Source: Bacteroidota bacterium (GTDB taxonomy: Bacteria > Bacteroidota > Bacteroidia > Bacteroidales > P3). From it: a stretch of 8,770 nt of DNA. Positions within the stretch are counted from its first letter, which is position 1, and each line of letters begins with the position of its first letter. The translations under genes were made by a program, and so were the position numbers. Below the pieces are notes generated by a model. It worked only from the letters and a program-made list of their open reading frames with translations, did no database searches and had not been told where the DNA came from. The stretch is taken from contig JAUNWC010000048.1 in the NCBI GenBank assembly GCA_030540495.1, forward strand, positions 1-8,770, read 5' to 3'. This document shows, in pieces, positions 7,135-8,770 of this stretch.

Positions 7135-7200
7135 ATAAGTTAGCATAGGTTTATATAAGGAGTTTGAAAGTACTTGTATAAACTTGTGCTAACTTGTTAT
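7135..7200 (+). repeat. Imperfect inverted repeat downstream of rnfE, related to the left-edge array
   Basis: The left arm at 7138-7153 pairs with 7179-7194 over 16 consecutive positions, 14 Watson-Crick and two G-U, around a 25-nt loop; agttagca/tgctaact (7138-7145/7187-7194) is perfect. Both wobbles are G-U in a rightward transcript and would be A-C mismatches in a leftward one, so the structure suits the rnf-direction RNA. Bases 7134-7151 are the exact reverse complement of 11-28, and 7135-7151 that of 55-71. It could serve as the 3' end structure of the rnf mRNA, although no T run follows, or it may be a dispersed repeat unit. The rest of the 7119-7296 gap holds no gene apart from the lptB promoter. 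Confidence 0.7.
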
Positions 7201-7246
7201 GGACTAAGGCTAATTTATCAAAAACCTGAGGTGAAAGTATAGAATA

Positions 7247-7277
7247 TTTGCTACTTGGGAATTTTGTTGTATTTTTG
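7247..7277 (+). promoter_or_regulatory. Predicted Bacteroidota promoter for lptB
   Basis: TTTG at 7247-7250 is followed after exactly 19 nt by TATTTTTG at 7270-7277, a full match to TTTG-N19-21-TAnnTTTG. Transcription would start near 7283, leaving a leader of only about 10-15 nt before the lptB ATG at 7297. This makes lptB and the next gene a separate transcription unit from rnf. Confidence 0.7.
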
Positions 7278-7296
7278 CAAAAAATCTTTTTAAGGT

Positions 7297-8019
7297 ATGA
7301 AACTTTATACCCAATCTGTAGTAAAGAAATATAGAAAAAGAGTTGTTGTAAATAATGTATCCATAGAGGTTAATCAGGGAGAGATTGTTGGTTTATTGGG
7401 TCCTAATGGTGCGGGTAAGACTACAACCTTTTATATGATAGTTGGTATGATACAACCTTTTTCGGGCAAAGTGTTTTTAGACCAAATGGACCTAACAGAT
7501 ATGCCTATGTATAAAAGGGCTCAAAATGGTATAGGTTATCTACCCCAGGAGGCTTCGGTGTTTAGAAATTTGAGCGTGGAGGACAATATAATGTCCATTT
7601 TGGAATTTCAACCTTACTCTCCTACGCAAAGAGTGGAAAAATTGGAAACCTTACTTAATGAATTTTCTTTACAAAAGATAAGAAAAAACAAAGGAAATCA
7701 ACTATCGGGTGGAGAAAGAAGAAGGACGGAAATAGCAAGGGCTTTGGCTTCTGACCCTAAGTTTATACTTTTGGATGAGCCTTTTGCTGGAGTAGACCCC
7801 ATTGCCGTTCAGGATATTCAATCTATAGTAGCAACATTGAAAAACAAGAATATAGGCGTGCTTATTACCGACCACAATGTACATGAGACTTTGAGTATAA
7901 CAGACAGGGCTTATTTGCTGATAGAAGGAGTTGTATTCAAGGCAGGTACTCCTCAAGAGTTGGCTGATGATGCTGAGGTTAGACGCAAGTATTTGGGCGA
8001 TAATTTTGAACTTAGATAA
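7297..8019 (+). CDS. lptB: LptB, ATPase of the lipopolysaccharide export ABC transporter
   Basis: LptB is the cytoplasmic ATPase that, with LptF and LptG, extracts LPS from the inner membrane and pushes it along the Lpt bridge to the outer membrane. The 240-residue protein has all ABC motifs: Walker A GPNGAGKTT (35-43), Q-loop Q84 in YLPQEASVFRNLSVEDNI, signature LSGGERRRTEIARALA (136-151), Walker B FILLDEPFAGVDP (156-168) and H-loop H193 in ITDHNVHETL. The EASVFR segment after the Q-loop, the GGERRR signature and the AGVDPIAVQDIQ block distinguish LptB from other small ABC ATPases such as LivF/LivG. Length is normal. The start is the ATG just after ttttaaggt, with little room for a ribosome site, fitting a short leader. 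The next gene begins 4 nt after the stop. Confidence 0.94.
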   Translation: MKLYTQSVVKKYRKRVVVNNVSIEVNQGEIVGLLGPNGAGKTTTFYMIVGMIQPFSGKVFLDQMDLTDMPMYKRAQNGIGYLPQEASVFRNLSVEDNIMSILEFQPYSPTQRVEKLETLLNEFSLQKIRKNKGNQLSGGERRRTEIARALASDPKFILLDEPFAGVDPIAVQDIQSIVATLKNKNIGVLITDHNVHETLSITDRAYLLIEGVVFKAGTPQELADDAEVRRKYLGDNFELR

Positions 8020-8023
8020 GAAA

Positions 8024-8770
8024 ATGCTTGTTATTTATACTGATAAACATACCAATAGGTTGGGTTATACTCTTAACTTTATTTTCAAAGATGTTTTGAA
8101 AATAGACTATATGGTAACTCTTAGCAAAGAAACTTTTATAGCAGAAAAAGGAGCAAAACTTTCTTATAGCCAAGAGCCTGTCTATGAAGAACTACACCTA
8201 ACTCAGACCAATCTTTTGTTTGAAACAGATATAAACAACATAGATTTAAATTTTTTTGAGAAAGAAGGATTTCCTTTTCTTTTTAGGTCTTATAATCAAG
8301 ATGATTTTTTGGAATTTGATGTTTTTGCCGCTGTGTTTTATATGATTTCTCGTTACGAGGAATATATGCCTTTTGTGGCTGATAAACACGGCAGATTTTC
8401 TCCAGAGGACTCAGTGGCAGTGGAGCATAATTTTTTGGAAAAGCCAGTGGTGGATATTTGGATAAACATATTAAAAAACAAGATTTTAGAAAAATATCCC
8501 AACGAAAAATTCTCCCAACGAATATTTTCCTTTCTCAACACTATAGATGTTGATATGGCTTATTGTTACAAGGGCAAGGGTATGTATAGAGGTATGGGTG
8601 GTTTTATTAGAGATTTGATTAACAGAGATTTCTCTGCTTGTAAGGATAGATTAAAAGTTATTTTTCTTGGAAAAAAGGACCCTTATAACTGCTTTGATTT
8701 CTTGCAAACAATTATATCTAAGAATGCTTTGAAGACTTTGATATTCTATTTGATAGCCTCCTCAAGCGAC
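8024..8770 (+). CDS. DUF7033/polysaccharide-deacetylase-like protein, partial at the 3' end
   Basis: An open frame of 249 codons runs from the ATG at 8024 to the last base of the window with no stop, so the gene continues past the right edge. The protein begins MLVIYTDKHTNRLGYTLNFI. It includes FFEKEGFPFLFRSY, FDVFAAVFYMISRYEEY, DKHGRFSPEDS, KPVVDIW and FSFLNTIDVDMAYCYKGK. This resembles the N-terminal DUF7033 region of Bacteroidota polysaccharide-deacetylase-like proteins, where a RYEEY-D-HGRF block precedes the deacetylase fold and a D-x-D motif (here TIDVDMAY) begins it. The metal-binding His residues would lie beyond the window, so activity cannot be judged. It has no signal peptide and is therefore probably cytoplasmic. 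The 4-nt gap suggests co-transcription with lptB and an envelope-glycan role; that role is an inference. Confidence 0.65.
   Translation, partial: MLVIYTDKHTNRLGYTLNFIFKDVLKIDYMVTLSKETFIAEKGAKLSYSQEPVYEELHLTQTNLLFETDINNIDLNFFEKEGFPFLFRSYNQDDFLEFDVFAAVFYMISRYEEYMPFVADKHGRFSPEDSVAVEHNFLEKPVVDIWINILKNKILEKYPNEKFSQRIFSFLNTIDVDMAYCYKGKGMYRGMGGFIRDLINRDFSACKDRLKVIFLGKKDPYNCFDFLQTIISKNALKTLIFYLIASSSD

Overview
The window is AT-rich DNA from a member of the Bacteroidota, most likely Bacteroidales. Three features suggest this: a DUF5686-type outer-membrane barrel protein, a Bacteroidota-style Rnf gene set, and promoter-like sites of the Bacteroidota form TTTG-N19-TAnnTTTG. No tool was run, so the lineage call is a judgement from protein and promoter style. 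No RNA gene, CRISPR array, insertion sequence or prophage gene was seen.

Layout. Positions 1-95 hold a degenerate tandem array of 10-nt units (AACYTATNNN) that runs off the left edge and contains the stop codon of the first gene. Positions 90-2494 carry two leftward, overlapping genes: a MOP-superfamily (Wzx-like) polysaccharide flippase, then a short DUF5686 outer-membrane barrel protein. A 131-bp divergent promoter region follows. Positions 2626-7118 carry rightward rnfB, rnfC, rnfD, rnfG and rnfE. They encode five of the six core subunits of the membrane complex that couples ferredoxin:NAD+ electron transfer to Na+ or H+ movement. The sixth, rnfA, which normally follows rnfE, is absent. 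In its place is a 178-bp intergenic region with a long imperfect stem-loop that contains an inverted 17-18 nt copy of the sequence in the left-edge array. Positions 7297-8770 carry a separate rightward unit with its own strong promoter: lptB (ATPase of the LPS exporter) followed after 4 nt by the first 249 codons of a DUF7033/polysaccharide-deacetylase-like gene cut by the window edge.

How the genes work together. The two outer units are cell-envelope genes (glycan flippase, outer-membrane barrel, LPS transport ATPase, carbohydrate deacetylase-like protein). The central unit is energy metabolism: RnfB and RnfC carry electrons through Fe-S centres and flavin to RnfD and RnfG, which have covalent-FMN motifs, and to the RnfE/RnfA membrane pair. 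The most notable points are the missing rnfA, the shared repeat that replaces it and also borders the left edge, and the relaxed flavinylation motifs in RnfD and RnfG. Nothing here amounts to a clearly new system.
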